A stretch of 6,018 nt of DNA from Oscillospiraceae bacterium (lineage in GTDB: Bacteria; Bacillota; Clostridia; Oscillospirales; Oscillospiraceae), in contig JAQWCP010000109.1 in assembly GCA_028705905.1 (NCBI GenBank), positions 1-6,018 of the forward strand, in the 5' to 3' direction. Each line of letters starts with the position of its first letter. Within the stretch, counting starts at the first letter, position 1. Under the pieces are notes generated by a model that was given only the letters and a program-made list of their open reading frames with translations, had not been told where the DNA came from and made no database searches. Below, piece after piece: positions 4,733 to 6,018 of the stretch. The position numbers were made by a program, and so were the translations under genes.

Positions 4733-6018
4733 TTATCTTTCGTGCGCGCCTTTTTTACGCCTTGGAGATAGTAAGGCAACCAGTCCCACACCGGAGGTAA
4801 AGAGCATTGCAAGCCAGAACCACAGATCCGACACATCGTCTGTCTGCGGTATATTGCTATCGGATGCGCCACCCTTTGGCGGGGTATCAGTTGGAATATC
4901 TATTGACGGGTCCTGGGGGTTGTCTGGCTTGCTTGGTGTGTCCGGGTCATCCGGCGTATCGGGGTTGTCCGGAGAGATCGAAGGCTTTTGATTGATGAAC
5001 TCTGCTGTATGTGTGGTATTAGTAATCGTGTCGGCTGCGCCGGTGCTGGTAGTAATGTAACCGTCTGCATTGGCTTCCGCCTCAACCACGGTATAGGTCG
5101 CACCCACCGGAATGCGGGAGATGGTGATGCTCTCGCCGTGTTTCAGCGTAAAACTGTCGCCGCTTCTGATGGTGCCGGACTTGCTGCCAGCATAGGAATA
5201 ACTGCCGCTTGTGCTAAAGGTGATAGTAAATGTCCAGTCCTTATCCATATCACCTTCTCCAGTGACGGATTTTTTCACAAGAAGGCTGCCATAGGAGGGT
5301 TCGTGGGGCGAGCCGCCGCTGGATTTGTGATTGACAAAAGCAGCCGTTGTCGTTCCGTTGATGATCGTGTCCGTCGCATGGGTACTGGTGGTTGTGTAGC
5401 CGTTCTGATTTGCCTCCATCTCCACAACAGTGTAGGTCGTGCCTACAGAGATATCGGAGATCGTAATGCTTTCGCCGTGTTTCAGCGCGATGCTGCCGCC
5501 GCTCGTGATCGTACCGGATTTACTTCCGGTATAGGAATAGCTGCCGTCATTGCTGAAGGTCACTGTGAAAGTGAAAGCTCGGTCCATTTCTCCGGCATTC
5601 CCGGTAACGGTCTTCTGAATGACAAGGTTTCCAGTATCAGGCGACGGTGGCGGCGTCACAGTTTTATCGTTTATGAACGCTGCTGTCGCCGTGCCGTTTA
5701 TTATTTCGCCGGTATTGCCCGTCGCGGTGGTCGTATATCCGTTCTGATTTGCCTCCATCTCCACAACAGTGTAGGTCGTGCCTACGGGGATATCGGAGAT
5801 CGTGATGCTTTCTCCGTGCTTCAGCTTGATGCTGTCTCCGCTTGTGATCGTGCCGGATTTGCTCCCGGTGTAAGAATAGCTGCCGTCATTGCTGAAGGCC
5901 ACGTTGAACGTCCATTCCTTTTCCGTATCGCCGATGCCGGTAACGGTCTTTTGAATAACGAGGTTGCCAATATCCGGTGGCGGCGGTGGAGTTGTGGTTT
6001 TATCGTTGATAAAGGCCG
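4733..6018 (-). CDS. Cell-wall-anchored surface protein with tandem DUF7601-like (FctA/Cna-B-like) repeats, N-terminus outside window
   Basis: The visible 428 codons are the C-terminal part of a secreted adhesin or pilin-like protein. The frame is open to base 6018, so the signal peptide and true start lie outside; the GTG at 5902 is an internal Val. The order is: tail of one repeat (AFINDK, 6016..5999), three full repeats of about 102 residues (5968..5663, 5632..5324, 5290..4985) joined by Pro- or Gly/Ser-rich linkers, a Pro/Asp-rich stalk (4984..4877), the sorting motif IPQTDD (4852..4835), a hydrophobic helix LWFWLAMLFTSGVGLVALL and the basic tail RRKKGAHER. Each repeat keeps the Lys, Glu and Asn expected for a self-formed Lys-Asn isopeptide bond, which stiffens such domains. 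The sorting motif departs from LPXTG by having Asp where Gly is usual. The class B sortase downstream is the likely anchoring enzyme. The domain name is assigned by eye; binding target unknown. Confidence 0.88.
   Translation of the reverse strand, partial: AFINDKTTTPPPPPDIGNLVIQKTVTGIGDTEKEWTFNVAFSNDGSYSYTGSKSGTITSGDSIKLKHGESITISDIPVGTTYTVVEMEANQNGYTTTATGNTGEIINGTATAAFINDKTVTPPPSPDTGNLVIQKTVTGNAGEMDRAFTFTVTFSNDGSYSYTGSKSGTITSGGSIALKHGESITISDISVGTTYTVVEMEANQNGYTTTSTHATDTIINGTTTAAFVNHKSSGGSPHEPSYGSLLVKKSVTGEGDMDKDWTFTITFSTSGSYSYAGSKSGTIRSGDSFTLKHGESITISRIPVGATYTVVEAEANADGYITTSTGAADTITNTTHTAEFINQKPSISPDNPDTPDDPDTPSKPDNPQDPSIDIPTDTPPKGGASDSNIPQTDDVSDLWFWLAMLFTSGVGLVALLSPRRKKGAHER
4877..4984 (-). 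repeat. Pro/Asp-rich wall-spanning stalk
   Basis: This stretch encodes low-complexity DNPDTPDDPDTPSKPDNP-type sequence, irregular Asp-x-Pro units between the last repeat and the sorting motif. Such stretches usually thread through the peptidoglycan. Confidence 0.7.
4985..5290 (-). repeat. DUF7601-like repeat, third complete copy (membrane-proximal)
   Basis: It begins GSLLVKKSVTGEGDMDKDW and ends AEFINQK. Likely isopeptide residues are Lys (5272..5270), Asn (4993..4991) and Glu (5083..5081). It is the most diverged copy, with changes such as SRIPVGATYTVVEAEANADGY, and leads straight into the Pro/Asp-rich stalk. Confidence 0.78.
5324..5632 (-). repeat. DUF7601-like repeat, second complete copy
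   Basis: It begins GNLVIQKTVTGNAGEMD and ends AAFVNHK. Likely isopeptide residues are Lys (5614..5612), Asn (5332..5330) and Glu (5422..5420). It is the copy closest to the preceding one: 47 bases (5400..5446 against 5739..5785) are identical. Confidence 0.8.
5663..5968 (-). repeat. DUF7601-like repeat, first complete copy in the window
   Basis: It begins GNLVIQKTVTGIGD and ends AAFINDK. Likely isopeptide residues are Lys (5950..5948), Asn (5671..5669) and the helper Glu in YTVVE (5761..5759). A TVTPPPSPDT linker follows. Confidence 0.8.

Overview
The window reads like a chromosomal fragment from a gut-type low-to-mid GC Firmicute (Clostridia). The grounds are strong GGAGG ribosome binding sites, a class B sortase next to a surface protein built of DUF7601-like (FctA/Cna-B-like) repeats with a C-terminal sorting signal, and a DUF1848 protein paired with an SPL-family radical SAM protein. 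All of this is recognition by eye; no database search was run. Every convincing gene lies on the minus strand, so the text below runs from high to low coordinates.

Region 1 (6018 to 3813) is a cell-surface module. A large repetitive wall-anchored protein, whose N-terminus lies beyond base 6018, ends with a Pro/Asp-rich stalk, an atypical IPQTDD sorting motif, a hydrophobic helix and a basic tail. A strong hairpin follows in the 83-base gap, and then a membrane-anchored class B sortase. The sortase is the obvious candidate enzyme to anchor or polymerise its neighbour. A second hairpin, whose G-U pairs fit only the minus-strand RNA, lies about 70 bases past the sortase stop.

Region 2 (3812 to 3429) is about 380 bases with no convincing gene apart from that hairpin. 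Its small ORFs are doubtful.

Region 3 (3428 to 1) looks like one compact operon: a MarR-family regulator, a nitroreductase, a DUF1848 protein, an SPL-family radical SAM protein and mutM/fpg. The first four genes are 2, 6 and 3 bases apart, and mutM overlaps the SPL-like gene by 23 bases. A well-formed extended -10 promoter sits before marR, with a perfect 7-2-7 inverted repeat across the expected transcription start, which suggests autoregulation. The gene content points to a redox- or electrophile-responsive set containing base-excision repair.

The most notable anomaly is in mutM. A TGA stop at 65..63 replaces the usual glycine codon, yet the same frame beyond it reads as normal MutM to the window edge. 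This suggests a recent nonsense mutation, a sequencing error or readthrough. No tRNA, rRNA, CRISPR array, IS element or riboswitch was recognised.
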